A stretch of 64,000 nucleotides of DNA from assembly GCF_018812025.1 (NCBI RefSeq), contig NC_063054.1, forward strand, positions 37,814,396-37,878,395, written 5' to 3'. Under the pieces are notes generated by a model. It ran no database searches. It was not told the origin of the DNA and saw only the letters and a program-made list of their open reading frames with translations. The position numbers and the translations under genes are program-made. This DNA is from Megalobrama amblycephala (lineage: Eukaryota > Chordata > Actinopteri > Cypriniformes > Xenocyprididae). Positions 10,579 through 22,762 of this stretch are shown here, one piece after another (within the stretch, counting starts at the first letter, position 1; each line of letters starts with the position of its first letter).

Positions 10579-12740
10579 ATGGCAGGAAATTGGGGTGTTG
10601 TTCAGTCTCTGCTACTTTGTGTGTGGGTTTGTGCTTTCGGTCATGCTGTTCCACAGTTGAGTAATCTGCCCCAGAATCCTCAAGCTCTGATGTTCCAGCA
10701 AACTGACCAGCGGTCTCAACAGCCAGCTCAACAACAAGCTAGTCAGTTTCCTCAACGGTTTCAACAGGCTGCTCAACAAGCTAGTCTGTTTCCTCAACAG
10801 CTTCAACAAGCTAGTCAACAGTCTCCTCAGCGGTTTCAACAGGCAGTTCAGCAACAACCTAGTCAATGGTTTCAACAGGCAGCTCAACAAGCTAGTCAAC
10901 AGTCTCCTCAGCGGTTTCAACAGGCAGTTCAGCAACAAGCTAGTCAACAGTTTCAACAGGCAGCTCAAGCTAGTCAACAGTCTCTTCAGCGGTTTCAACA
11001 GGCAGTTCAACAACAAGCTAGTCCGTTTCCTCAACAGCTTCAACAAGCTGGTAAACAGTCTCCTCCACAGTTTCAACAGGCAGTTCAGCAACAAGCTAGT
11101 AATCAGTTTTCTCAGCAGTTTCAGCCTAAGCAGCCAGTGGCGCAGGCAGAGCCCCTTGACAAATGTGCTGTAGCTGATTATGAGCAGATCCAATGTGGAC
11201 CACCTGGTATCAGTGGTGCTGAGTGTGAAGCTATCAACTGCTGCTTTAATGGACAGCAGTGTTACTATGGGAAGGCAGGTAAGTGTTGAGTCAATGTAAA
11301 GGTGTTCATGTTAAACTGATCCTCAGTGTTAACCTGCTCTTGTTCCAGTGACTGTCCAGTGTATAAGAGATGGTCAGTTTGTGGTAGTGGTGGCTAGAGA
11401 TGTTACTCTGCCTCGATTGAGCCTGGATTCAGTCCGTCTCCTTGGTGGAAGTGATCCACCTTGCAGTCCTGTGGGATCCACACCTTCCTTTGCTATATAT
11501 CAGTTCCCCGTCACTGCATGTGGCACAAGCATGATGGTGAGTAGCTGCTTGTGGTGGTTCTGCATGGCTTGAAATGCACTGTATACCAATAGTGTTACTG
11601 TTTGCAGGAGGATAGTGGATATGTGGTGTATGAGAACAGGATGACCTCCTCATATGAAGTGGGGATTGGACCACTTGGTTCCATCACAAGGGACAGTCAT
11701 TTTGAGTAAGTGACGTGTGCTTCAGCATATTTATTAATCCATGACAAATGCTACAAGCTCACTGTCTGTCCAGGCTTCTCTTCCAGTGTAGGTACTCTGG
11801 TACTTCTGTGGAAGCTCTGGTTGTGGAGGTAAACACCATTCCTCCACCTCCACCAGTAGCTGCTCCTGGACCCCTCAGGGTGGAGCTTAGACTGGCAAAT
11901 GGTCAGTGTGTCACCAAAGGCTGTGCAGAAGGTAAGTGTCCCAAGTATGCCTAAATCCTTTTGGAAACTCAAGGTTGTTGCAGTTTCTGGTTAAACCCCA
12001 GTATTCTTCCTCAGGGGACGAGGCATACACATCCTACTACAGTGATGCTGATTATCCAGTCACAAAAGTCCTGCGGGAGCCTGTGTATGTTGAGGTGCGC
12101 ATTTTGGAGAGGACTGACCCCAACATTGTCCTGATGCTGGGACGTTGCTGGGCGACATCAACCGCCAGTCCACTCAGTCTACCCCAGTGGGACCTTCTGG
12201 TTGATGGGTGAGTATGGCCAGTCTTTATCCTTCTAGTGAGCTATAAGGAATTTCTGACTGCCTCTCTGCCTTTCAGATGCCCTTACCAGGATGACCGTTA
12301 CCTGACCACATTGGTTCCAGTGGCTGGATCTTCTGGTCTTCAGTTCCCAACCCACTACAAGCGCTTTGTTGTGAAGATGTTTACATTTGTGGATCCATCA
12401 TCACTGGCTCCTCTGCAGGAAACTGTATGCTCCAGCCTTACCTGACTCTTAACAATCCCTTTTTTTTATAGTGAATTCTATGGCTTAACCCTTTCCCTCT
12501 GTTAGATCTTCATCCACTGTAGTACAGCAGTGTGCCATCCCTCTTCTGGCTCATGTGAGCAAAGCTGCACTAGGAAAAGTGAGTCCTTGCTGTAAACTGA
12601 CTTCAGGAACCATGAGAACCGTCTCTAAATGCCCCTCATGCACCTGCCATTTTTCTGTTACAGGAAGAGACACGCACATCAAGACCATCTCCAGTGAGCA
12701 AACTGTGGTTTCTAGTGGAGAAGTAAACCTGGTCATGTGA
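10579..12740 (+). CDS. zp2: Egg-envelope ZP protein, ZPB/zp2 type (intact gene 1)
   Basis: Eight exons: 10,579-11,278; 11,349-11,536; 11,608-11,705; 11,774-11,931; 12,015-12,207; 12,277-12,424; 12,506-12,578; 12,664-12,740. All introns are GT-AG and phases agree, giving 544 aa. The protein has a signal peptide (about residues 1-23, cut after GHA), a Gln/Ala/Ser-rich repeat (about 24-193, units like FQQAVQQQAS), a trefoil domain (194-233, six Cys with the CC pair) and a ZP domain from VQC at about 236. An RKRR furin-type site lies at 518-521, followed by a short tail without a membrane segment. ZP-domain proteins of this type are secreted, cleaved and polymerised into the fish egg envelope. 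The start is the only ATG ahead of a signal peptide and is conserved in four copies as MAGNWGV. No frameshift or stop seen. Confidence 0.95.
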
Positions 12741-12753
12741 ACTTGGTGGTTTT

Positions 12754-12759
12754 AATAAA
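12754..12759 (+). terminator. Polyadenylation signal AATAAA, ZP gene 1
   Basis: AATAAA 13 nt after the stop codon, in the block ttttaataaactgcatgaa that is shared by all copies. A T-run of about 40 nt follows at 12,790-12,831. Confidence 0.85.
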
Positions 12760-12787
12760 CTGCATGAACCATTATTAGTGTCTTGTG

Positions 12788-12835
<48 letters not shown>

Positions 12836-13674
12836 GGTTTGGTGTGACCCTGAGTTCCATTTGCTTTAGCAAGGCTGTGTAATCTGAGGTGCTTAACTTG
12901 AACCAAATAAGCCAAGCTTCTTCCCAGGCCATTTAACCATTTGCCAAACTCCAGTTAACCTGGGCCCCCATTCTTCATGTTCCATATGCTATCAAAGTAA
13001 GGGTTATTAAAAAAAAAAAAAAAAAAAAGTTTATTTAAACCTGTGACTTTGGACTAGAATAATTGCATTGATTTTCAAACATGCCTGAGTCTTTCTAAGG
13101 TCACTTGATGGAATGCTGTATGGTGAAGCTGCACTCCCAGAATTCAAACCACCTCTATCCGCAAATCAGAAGTAAATTGGGGCTGAAATGTGTAACATGG
13201 GCCTTTGACACTTGAGTTGCATCTTCTGTTGTCACTATCAAAGGTACTCTCTCCAGCCACAGGTTTGATCCACCATAGTATGAGAGTGAGTAAACCCCTG
13301 GGAGGGTGGCAGTGGACCCACCAGGTTGACATTAAAGGTGCTAAAGAGGTTTTTTTTTTTGTTGACAGTTTTTGAAATGAGCACATGCATAAGAACAACC
13401 CCACCTCCTTCACAGCTTATTTAGAGGGAACACCTCCCAAAACTCGTGCACGAGTATCGGAACACGAGTGTTTACCACCAGCATTCGCTGTGTTAAGCCG
13501 GGCACACATTTAACGACTAGCTAAAACATTCTGACTATGCTCAACATACAGCGATTGTTTCCTGCTCCTGAAGCAGATTTATATACTTTCACATGGAATT
13601 TGAACACCAACTGTAATCACAGACTGAAAGCAACTGGCTCTGACTGGACGCGTTTGAGTGCGGTCAGTCATAAG

Positions 13675-15980
13675 CAATGTTCCCTCTAATTTTTTTTCTC
13701 ACTGAGCAAAACTTTTCTCTGTTGAGCGCACATTTTGGCCACCTGAGCAAAAACATACTGTATATCAGACCTGTACAATGAACGTAAACACACACAAAAA
13801 AATGGTTTTATCATGCAACTGTAACATTTAACTTTAATGTGCCATTTCTATTTTATTTGACCCTTGATGTGACTTAGTGATTTATTAAATAATATGAAAA
13901 CAAGCAGTTCAGTCACTAAATTAAGCACATTTTAGGTTACTTGAGATTTTTTCACATTGCTGTATTAACTGTACCAGTCTTTACCAAGAAATTATATTAA
14001 AAAAGAATTTCTGTCCTCCTGCAGGACAGTTCAATTCTTTATAATAATATAATATGAGCAGTTACAGTGATGGTTTGGGACAACCATAATGTGTTTTTGT
14101 ACAGTCAATTATTAGCAACAAACAGTGTTAAACCATCAAAATTACATGTTTATTGCTTATGAATTTCCCAGATTTTCTATACCAGGAGGTTAAGATTTTT
14201 CATGACAAGGAGCCCTAAACAATCCCCTTGTGAGATAAATTTTTTATTAGGCTTACATTATAATATAATAAAATATAATATAATATTTAAGTATTTAAAC
14301 TGATATACAGTATTATATCAGTTTAAATGCTTCCATTTGTTTTAATATATTATATAGTGAAAACAACCTGAAGCATTTAAACTGATAGCTAAATATTTTT
14401 AAGAAAAGTGAACGTTAACTCGTTTATAGTTATCTAAACATCCCTGAAACCCACACCACCACCACACACAATAATCTATTTAAACGGAGGTATATCACTG
14501 ATGTATTTTGAGTTTTTAAGCTACACCTGTGGTCAGGGCCGGATTAACATAAGGGCTAGGTGGGGCTGAAGCCCCAGGGCCCGCGGGTAGAGGGGGCCCG
14601 TGATTGGCTGGAGGAAATGAGATTGACAAGTCATAGGTGGTTGATTTGTGTCTAATAAAATAACAAGAAACTGTGCCTGACTGATAAATCACCGTCCAAT
14701 CAAAATCACTTTACAATTCGCGCCATGACATCGGGAAACGCCTCTTTGCGTTATGCTATCGCATGTAGACTACAAAATGGGAAATTGGCCTTTATTGCTT
14801 ATTCAGCCTCGCTGGTGTTCAAAATGATAAAAAAAAATTGATAGTGGTGCGCAAAAAAGGAAAAAATAAGCTTGAAAGGGAGAAAAAGGATGCTAGTCTT
14901 ACAGCAAAAATTCCAAAACTAACTAGCTACATTACTTCGGTTCACATAAAACATACGAGCCAGTGGAAGACCCCACGTGCAGCGGCAGCTCACAATTATC
15001 TTCACCCACCGACACCGTCGCCGATCTGCGTGCTTTACACGTTGAAGAAGGTGAGGTAGCAGCTGCAGCAAGTTATTATTCTTATAACGAGCTAAGCCCT
15101 ATTCGGATGGTAATTGTTTCTCATGAAAACGTAAGGTGTTTTCAACATTTACAGGGACGAGTCGATTGATTTTATTGCTGTTTGAATTCAGAATGTCAGT
15201 GTTTTTCTCTCATCATCATCACCCGTGTAAAAATCCCGAACACCAATGTCGTGTGACTTGTCTCCACTATCTGCCTTTGAAGCACATTCTATTAGTTGCA
15301 GTTCTGGTGCCTCCATCCGTACAACTCGACCTCGACACATTCACATCACGTTAACACAGCGGTAGAGTTACTCATGGGACACTGCACTTTTCGCAATCAC
15401 AAAAGTTCTTTATTTGCATGTGCATTTATAACAATAAAAAAAAAAAAATTCTTGTGGTACAAGAAACTGTGGCATGGCAATCAGATGAAAGGGGGCCCTT
15501 GGTGTTGCTATAGCCCCAGGGCCCAATGTGTTCTTAATCCGGGCCTGCCTGTGGTGGGTGTGTGATTGTAAATGTCTGAGTTTTATTACCATTCTGTGCC
15601 CATCATCTGTTATTTCCACCACTTTTCATTAAAACATGACGTTTTATTTCACATTTCTTTTCATTTCGCGTTGCCTCTCGTATTGATGTATTTAGTCCGC
15701 AAACATGACAGTATTCTTACCGCGACTGATTTGGCTCAGGGCCAGCCAGCGCACGTGCTCAATCGTTCTCTTTCTATGAAACCTGTAAACCGCATTCACC
15801 AGTTCCAACTCTATAGCGACAATAACTCTATAGCGGTTGTCCAGAGCACTGCAATTATTTCTCATTTAAACTACTACAATCATTTTCATGTCTGTTCTCT
15901 GCGCGGCAATTATTTCTTCTGCGCGGCCGCGGCTTCAGAAGTGCGCGGCCGCGCACACGCGCAGCTTAGAGGGAACATTG
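13675..15980. mobile_element. hAT-type transposon nested in the TTAA element
   Basis: Inverted ends CAATGTTCCCTCTAA at 13,675-13,689 and TTAGAGGGAACATTG at 15,966-15,980, flanked by a perfect 8-bp duplication GTCATAAG at 13,667-13,674 and 15,981-15,988. The right end contains a GC-rich gcgcggccgcg segment (15,923-15,958). No complete transposase frame. Without its own insert it would be about 1.28 kb. Confidence 0.88.
14534..15547. mobile_element. Second hAT transposon nested inside the first, 1,014 bp
   Basis: Inverted ends CAGGGCCGGATTAA at 14,534 and, on the other strand, CAGGCCCGGATTAA at 15,547, each followed inward by a gccccagggccc block. The perfect 8-bp duplication CCTGTGGT lies at 14,526-14,533 and 15,548-15,555. 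A lysine-rich open frame at 14,838-15,059 resembles the N-terminal region of hAT/zinc-finger-type transposase-derived proteins, but it is short and no catalytic domain is present. Confidence 0.9.
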
Positions 15981-17179
15981 GTCATAAGTATCAATTTACA
16001 TTCATAATCGGCCTTACAATTGTTAAGTGTGTGCGCGACCTAAAGCCGTGGATTCATTATGTCGGACTCACCGCAGGTAACTCATAATCTGCAGTTGTTA
16101 CTCCTGTCTCCTGACAAAAACATTGCATGCAGCGCCTGTGGAGTGTGGAAAGTTACTGGAGCGCGCAGCCGCGCGTCTCTCACATGGATCGTCATGGCAG
16201 TGATTGACAAGCCAGAGGGCCAATCGCGTAAACGATTGGCTGATGTTTTTAAGGCCCTACCTCATGCACAGATGATGTATATTAATATTATTACTTTCAG
16301 TGCACCTAATAAATAGTCTTTTATCAGTTAGTAAATACAGTTGCAAGTAATATTGCAAAAAAGTATAAAACAAAACATCCTCTTTAGCACCTTTAACATG
16401 GTCAAAATGTTGCTCTAGTACCTCAAATTTTCAGTGTTGCCTTGACCTGTCTTTGCACTTTAGCCTGCTGACATGCTACATAAGCTGAAACCCAGGTTCA
16501 AACATCCTCCTCCTATCCATGCCACACAAATTTTAAAGAGACCAGTTTCTGCAGAGCTTTCCACCCAGAGTGACAAACCTCGGCATTGTTGAAAACAGTT
16601 TGCCATCACTGGACGAGGGTGGCCTCTGGAGACATCAACCATCAGCGTAACTCCTGCCTCTTTAAAGCGAACATCTGCTATTTTCAAACTTGAGACAGCC
16701 GTTCTGTATGCCTGTACCTCGGGATCAGAGTACTGGTCAGCTGCTAAATGAACAAAGTCCATACCCAAGTGCACTGCTTGCACTGTGGCCCTGGAAAGGC
16801 AGTCTGCCACTACGTTGCTTTTTTCTTCAATGTGCTTGATTTTCAAGGATCTTGATCTTACAGTGTGCACAGGATATTAAATCAGCTATGGTTGAGACAG
16901 GCTTACAATATCATTGTAACATTATCTCATGTGTTAAACTCTGGAGTCAGTCTGAATTTACAGGCTGTTGCCATGGGAACTCCAAGACGTATTTCAAAGA
17001 AAAAACAATCCAGAATTGTCAAAATGTCAACTGTTGTATACAGCTAATGAAAGATAAAACAAAGGCTGGATTTAGAATGGCAGTTATAGTACTAGTACAT
17101 TATTCTGAATTCAGCTCAATATGTGCTTTTATGTATGTTCAATAAGGATGGAAAAACAAGGAAATTTGAATCTTAAGGA

Positions 17180-17294
17180 CCAATGGAATCACCCAGTTGC
17201 ATAAACTCCCACTCAGGCAAGTCTGGAGAACCATGACTGTTAATGAAGTGGGAGGGATTATTGTTAGTTAGCCAAAATCTGCAGAGTACAAAAA
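17180..17294 (+). promoter_or_regulatory. ZP gene 2 promoter module
   Basis: CCAAT at 17,180-17,184, CAGTTG at 17,194-17,199, TACAAAAA at 17,287-17,294, 51 nt before the ATG. The gypsy fragment ends about 310 bp upstream of the CCAAT. Confidence 0.65.
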
Positions 17295-17337
17295 GACCAA
17301 AAGGCAGTGTCTCAACAGTGTGACTAGCTGTTGAACA

Positions 17338-19234
17338 ATGGCAGGAAATTGGGGTGTTGTTCAGTCTCTGCTACTTTGTGTGTGGTTTTGTGCTTTCTGT
17401 CATGCTGTTCCACAGTTGAGTAATCTGCCCCAGAATCCTCAAGCTCTGATGTTCCAGCAAACTGGCCAGTGGTTTCAACAGCCAGCTCAACAACAAGCTA
17501 GTCAGTTTCCTCAACAGTTTCAACAGGCAGCTCAACAAGCTAGTCAACAGTCTCCTCAGCGGTTTCAACAGGCAGTTCAGCAACAAGCTAGTAATCAGTT
17601 TTCTCAGCAGTCTCCGCCTAAGCAGCCAGTGGCGCAGGCAGAGCCCCTTGACAAATGTGCTGTAGCTGATTATGAGCAGATCCAATGTGGACCACCTGGT
17701 ATCAGTGGTGCTGAGTGTGAAGCTATCAACTGCTGCTTTAATGGACAGCAGTGTTACTATGGGAAGGCAGGTAAGGGTGTTGAGTCAATGTAAAGGTGTT
17801 CATGTTAAACTCATCCTCAGTGTTAATCTGCTCTTGTTCCTTGTTCCAGTGACTGTCCAGTGTATAAGAGATGGTCAGTTTGTGGTAGTGGTGGCAAGAG
17901 ATGTTACTCTGCCTCGATTGAGCCTAGATTCAGTCAGTCTCTTGGGTGGAAATGATCCACCTTGCAGTCCTGTGGGATCCACACCTTCCTTTGCTATATA
18001 CCAGTTCCCTGTCACTGCATGTGGCACAAGCATGATGGTAAGTAGCTGCTTGTGGTTTTTCTGCATGGCTTGAAATGGACTGGATGCCAATAGTGTTACT
18101 GTTTGCAGGAGGACAGTGGATATGTGGTTTATGAGAACAGGATGACCTCTTTGTATGAAGTGGGGATTGGACCACTTGGTTCCATCACAAGGGACAGTCA
18201 TTTTGAGTAGGTGATGTGTGCTTCAGCATATTTCTTAATCCATGACAAATGCTACAAGCTCACTGTCTGTCCAGGCTTCTCTTCCAGTGTAGGTACTCTG
18301 GTACTTCTGTGGAAGCTCTGGTTGTGGAGGTCAATACTGTTCCTCCACCTCCACCGGTAGCTGCTCCTGGACCCCTCAGGGTGGAGCTTAGACTGGCAAA
18401 TGGTCAATGTGTCACCAAAGGCTGTGCAGAAGGTGAGTGTCACAAGTATGCCTAAAGCCTTCTTGAAACTCCAGGTTGCAGCAGTTTCTGGTTTAACACC
18501 AGTATTCTTCCTCAGGGGACGAGGCATACACATCCTACTACAGTGATGCTGATTATCCAGTCACAAAAGTCCTGCGGGAGCCTGTGTATGTTGAGGTGCA
18601 CATTTTGGAGAGGACTGACCCCAACATTGTCCTGATGCTGGGACACTGCTGGGCGACATCAACCGCCAGTCCACTCAGTCTACCCCAATGGGACCTTCTG
18701 GTTGATGGGTGAGTATGGCCAGTCTTTATCCTTTTAGTGAGCTATAAGGAATTTCTGACTGCCTCTTTGCCTTTCAGATGCCCTTACCAGGATGACCGTT
18801 ACCTGACCACATTGGTTCCAGTGGCTGGATCTTCTGGTCTTCAGTTCCCAACCCACTACAAGCGCTTTGTTGTGAAGATGTTTACATTTGTGGATCCATC
18901 ATCACTGGCTCCTCTGCAGGAAACTGTATGCTCCAGCCTTACCTGACTCTTAACAATCCCTCTTTATAGGGAATTCTATGGCTTAACCCTTTCCCTCTGT
19001 TAGATCTTCATCCACTGTAGTACAGCAGTGTGCCATCGCTCTTCTGGCTCATGTGAGCAAAGCTGCAGTAGGAAAAGTGAGTTCTTCTGTAAATTGACTT
19101 CAGGAACCATGAGAATTCTCTAAATGCCCCTCATGCACCTACCATTTTCTGTTACAGGAAGAGACACACACGTAAAGACCATCTCCAGTGAGCAAACTGT
19201 GGTTTCTAGTGGAGAAGTTAACCTGGTCATGTGA
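17338..19234 (+). CDS. zp2: Egg-envelope ZP protein, ZPB/zp2 type (intact gene 2)
   Basis: Exons: 17,338-17,770; 17,850-18,037; 18,109-18,206; 18,275-18,432; 18,516-18,708; 18,778-18,925; 19,004-19,076; 19,158-19,234. The product is 455 aa. Domain order is as in gene 1, but the Gln-rich repeat is short (about residues 24-104). The trefoil starts at about residue 105 and RKRR is at about 429-432. The exon 3 donor is GTAGGT rather than GTAAGT, as in genes 3-5. Small replacements relative to gene 1 include a His for Arg in exon 7 (CHRSS for CHPSS) and CWAT preceded by GH rather than GR. The spacers on both sides carry the gypsy fragment. Frames are open throughout. Confidence 0.94.
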
Positions 19235-19244
19235 ACTTGGTTTT

Positions 19245-19250
19245 AATAAA
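19245..19250 (+). terminator. Polyadenylation signal AATAAA, ZP gene 2
   Basis: AATAAA 10 nt after the stop in the shared 3' block; a T-run follows at 19,283-19,306. Confidence 0.85.
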
Positions 19251-19339
19251 CTGCATGAAACACTTGGTGTCTTGTCTTGGGTTTTTTTTTTTTTTTTTTT
19301 TTTTTTATAAACGTGACTTTGGACTAGAATAACTGCATT

Positions 19340-20075
19340 GATTCTCAAACATGCCCAAGTCTTTCTAAAGTCACTTGATGGAATGCTGTAGTATGGTGGA
19401 GCTGCACTCCCAGAATTCAAACCACCTCCGTCTGCAAATCAGAAGTAAATTGGGGGCTGAAATGTGCAACTCAAGTGTCAAAGGCCCATGCTACATCTGC
19501 TGTTGTCACTATCAATGGTATTCCCTCCAGCCACCTGGTGGTCTGAGAGTGAGTAAATCCCTGGGAGGGCAGCAGTGGACCCACCAGGTTGACATTAACA
19601 TGGTCAAAATGTTGTTCTAGTACCTCAAATTTTCAGTGTTGCCTTGACCTGTCTTTGCACTTTAGCCTGCTGACATGCTACATAAGCTGAAACCCAGGTT
19701 CAAACATCCTCCTCCTATCCATGCTACACAAACTTTAAAGAGACCAGTTTCTGCAAAGCTTTCCACCCAGGGTGTGACAAACCTCGGCATTGTTGAAAAC
19801 AGTTCGCCATCACTGGACGAGGGTGGCCTCTGGAGACATCAACCATCAGCGTAACTCCTGCCTCTTTAAAGCGAACATCTGCTATTTTCAAACTTGAGAC
19901 AGCCGTTCTGTATGCCTGTACCTCGGGATCAGAGTACTGGTCAGCTGCTAAATGAACAAAGTCCATACCCAAGTGCACTGCTTGCACTGTGGTCCTGGAA
20001 AGGCAATCTGCCACTATGTTGCTTTTTCCTTCAATGTGCTTGATTTTCAAGGATCTTGATCTTACAGTGTGCACA
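19340..20075 (-). mobile_element. Ty3/gypsy pol fragment copy 2, uninterrupted
   Basis: Same fragment as in the previous spacer but without the TTAA-element insertion. The minus strand reads HIEGKSNIVADCLSRTTV, then CRGLSHPGWKALQKLVSLKF, which is RNase H end and integrase start of a Ty3/gypsy pol. The left part holds degraded integrase core. A coding remnant only, with no LTRs. It occupies nearly the whole gene 2 to gene 3 spacer up to the promoter block. Confidence 0.88.
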
Positions 20076-20383
20076 GGATATTAAATCAGCTATGGCTGAG
20101 ACAGGCTTACAATATCATTGTAACATTATCTCATGTGTTAAACTCTTGAGTCAGTCTGAATTTACAGGCTGTTGCCATGGGAACTCCAAGATGTGTTTCA
20201 AAGAAAAAACAATCCAGAATTGTCAAAATGTCAACTGTTGTATACAGCTAATGAAAGATAAAACAAAGGCTGGATTTAGAATGGCAGTTATAGTACTAGT
20301 ACATTATTCTGAATTCAGTTCAATATGTGCTTTTATGTATGTTCAATAAGGGTGGAAAAACAAGGAAATTTGAATCTTAAGGA

Positions 20384-20498
20384 CCAATGGAATCACCCAG
20401 TTGCATAAATTCCCACTCACGCAAGTCTGGAGAACCATGACTATTAATGAAGTGGGAGGGATTATTTTTAATTAGCCAAAATCTGTAGAGTACAAAAA
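20384..20498 (+). promoter_or_regulatory. ZP gene 3 promoter module
   Basis: CCAAT at 20,384-20,388, CAGTTG at 20,398-20,403, TACAAAAA at 20,491-20,498, 51 nt before the ATG. Confidence 0.65.
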
Positions 20499-20541
20499 GA
20501 CCAAAAGGCAGTGTCTCAATAGTGTGATTAGCTGTTGAACA

Positions 20542-22749
20542 ATGGCAGGAAATTGGGGTGTTGGTCAGTCTCTGCTACTTTGTGTGTGGTTTTGTGCTTT
20601 CTGTCATGCTGTTCCACAGTTGAGTAATCTGCCCCAGAATCCTCAAGCTCTGATGTTCAAGCAAACTGGCCAGCGGTTTCAACAGCCAGCTCAACAACAA
20701 GCTAGTCAGTTTCCTCAGCGGTTTCAACAGGCAGTTCAACAACAAACTAGTCAACAGTTTCAACAGGCAGTTCAACAAGCTAGTCTGTTTCCTCAACAGC
20801 TTCAACAAGCTAGTCAACAGTCTCCTCAGCGGTTACAACAGGCAGTTCAACAACAAGCTAGTCCACTTCCTCAGTGGCTTCAACAAGCTAGTCAACAGTC
20901 TCCTCAGCAGTTTCAACAGGCAGTTCAGCAACAAGCTAGTCAACAGTTTCAACAGGCAGCTCAAGCTAGTCAACAGTCTCCTCAGCGGTTTCAACAGGCA
21001 GTTCAACAAGCTAGTCCGTTTTCTCAACCGCTTCAAGCTGGTCAGCAGTCTCCTCAGCAGTTTCAACAGGCAGTTCAGCAACAAGCTAGTAATCAGCTTT
21101 CTCAGCAGTCTCCGCCTAAGCAGCCAGTGGCGCAGGCAGAGCCCCTTGACAAATGTGTTGTAGCTGATTATGAGCAGATCCAATGTGGACCACCTGGTAT
21201 CAGTGGTGCTGAGTGTGAAGCTATCAACTGCTGCTTTAATGGACAGCAGTGTTACTATGGGAAGGCAGGTAAGTGTTGAGTCAATGTAAAGGTGTTCATG
21301 TTTAAACTGATCCTCAGTGTTAACCTGTCCTTGTTCCAGTGACTGTCCAGTGTATAAGAGATGGTCAGTTTGTGGTAGTGGTGGCTAGAGATGTTACTCT
21401 GCCTCGATTGAGCCTGGATTCAGTCCGTCTCATTGGTGGAAATGATCCACCTTGCAGTCCTGTGGGATCCACACCTTCCTTTGCTATATACCAGTTCCCC
21501 GTCACTGCATGTGGCACGAGCATGATGGTGAGTAGCTGCTTGTGGTGGTTCTGCATGGCTTGAAATGGACTGGATGCCAATAGTGCTACTGTTTGCAGGA
21601 GGACAGTGGATATGTGGTTTATGAGAACAGGATGACCTCTTTGTATGAAGTGGGGATTGGACCACTTGGCTCCATCACAAGGGACAGTCATTTTGAGTAG
21701 GTGATGTGTGCTTTAGCATATTTCTTAATCCATGACACATGCTACAAGCTCACTGTCTGTCCAGGCTTCTCTTCCAGTGTAGGTACTCTGGTACTTCTGT
21801 GGAAGCTCTGGTTGTGGAGGTCAATACTGTTCCTCCACCTCCACCAGTAGCTGCTCCTGGACCCCTCAGGGTGGAGCTTAGACTGGCAAATGGTCAATGT
21901 GTCACCAAAGGCTGTGCAGAAGGTGAGTCACAAGTATGCCTAAAGCCTTTTTGAAACTCCAGGTTGCAGCAGTTTCTGGTTTAACACTAGTATTCTTCCT
22001 CAGGGGATGAGGCATACACATCCTACTACAGTGATGCTGATTATCCAGTCACAAAAGTTCTGCGGGAGCCTATGTATGTTGAGGTGCGCATTTTGGAGAG
22101 GACTGACCCCAACATTGTCCTGATGCTGGGACATTGCTGGGCGACATCAACCGCCAGTCCACTCAGTCTACCCCAGTGGGACCTTCTGGTTGATGGGTGA
22201 GTATGGCCAGTCTTTATCCATCTAGTGTGCTGGAAGGCATTTCTGACTGACACATTGCCTTTCAGGTGCCCTTACCAGGATGACCGTTACCTGACCACAT
22301 TGGTTCCAGTGGCTGGATCATCTGGTCTTCAGTTCCCAACCCACTACAGGCGCTTTGTTGTGAAGATGTTCACATTTGTGGAGCCGACATCACTGGCTCC
22401 TCTGCAGGAAACCGTATGCTCCAATCTCTTCAACTCTTAATGTTTTTTTTTTTTTGTTTTTTTTTTTTTTTTTAGTGAATTCTATGTCTTAACCTTTTCC
22501 CCCTCTGTTAGATCTTCATCCACTGTAGTACAGCGGTGTGCCATCCCTCTTCTGGCTCCTGTGAGCAAAGCTGCACTAGGAAAAGTACATGATTTTGCTG
22601 TGACTTGACTTCAGGAACAATAAAACTGTCTAAATGCCCCTCATGCTAATACCATTTCTTTTACAGGAAGAGATGTGCACATCAAGACCATCTCTAGTGG
22701 GCAAACTCTGGTTTCTAGTGGAGAAGTTAACCTGGTCAAGTCCATATAG
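20542..22749 (+). CDS. zp2: Egg-envelope ZP protein, ZPB/zp2 type (intact gene 3)
   Basis: Exons: 20,542-21,268; 21,340-21,527; 21,599-21,696; 21,765-21,922; 22,004-22,196; 22,266-22,413; 22,512-22,584; 22,667-22,749. The product is 555 aa, the longest of the five. The Gln-rich repeat spans about residues 24-202, the trefoil starts at about 203 (DKCVVADYEQ, Val for the usual Ala) and RKRR is at about 527-530. Exon 8 is 83 nt, not 77, and ends in NLVKSI, like the NLVESM end of the truncated copy at 8,370-9,349 and unlike the NLVM end of genes 1, 2, 4 and 5. Intron 6 carries a T-run (22,443-22,473). The exon 7 donor is gtacat. Frames open. Confidence 0.95.
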
Positions 22750-22756
22750 TGGTCTT

Positions 22757-22762
22757 AATAAA
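22757..22762 (+). terminator. Polyadenylation signal AATAAA, ZP gene 3
   Basis: AATAAA 8 nt after the TAG stop in the shared 3' block. Confidence 0.85.

Larger units (their letters stand above)
13336..16392. mobile_element. TTAA-target DNA transposon (piggyBac or Kolobok type), 3,057 bp with inserts
   Basis: Terminal inverted repeats AGGTGCTAAAGAGG at 13,336 and CCTCTTTAGCACCT ending at 16,392, flanked by TTAA at 13,332-13,335 and 16,393-16,396. The homologous empty site in the next spacer (about 19,593, gacattaacatgg) has a single TTAA. Without the two nested hAT elements it would be about 0.74 kb, so it was non-autonomous. Superfamily assignment rests only on the TTAA duplication. Confidence 0.88.
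13040..16872 (-). mobile_element. Ty3/gypsy pol fragment copy 1, interrupted by nested transposons
   Basis: Two pieces of one degraded retrotransposon fragment: 13,040-13,335 and 16,397-16,872. On the minus strand the right piece reads the end of RNase H (KIKHIEEKSNVVADCLSR) and the start of integrase (the RGLSHPG and KFVWHG-like blocks, clearer in copy 2). The left piece reads integrase core remnants (VGPLPPSQGF-like and PQFTSDL). Stops and frameshifts are present and no LTRs are seen. The fragment ends about 450 bp before the next ZP start codon. It is split by a TTAA-targeting transposon. Confidence 0.85.

Noticed and set aside
10612..11193. Long antisense Leu/Lys-rich open frames opposite ZP exon 1 (also at 17,371, 20,575, 24,297 and 27,630)
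   Set aside because: They are the reverse complement of the CAA/CAG-rich Gln repeat, which lacks stops by composition. No start context, domain or splice support.
14838..15059. Lysine-rich frame as an independent gene
   Set aside because: It lies inside a hAT element with clear ends and target duplication, so it is a transposase remnant.
16460..16870. 136-aa minus-strand frame as a host gene (also 19,724-20,074)
   Set aside because: The RNase H/integrase words identify it as a degraded Ty3/gypsy pol fragment.
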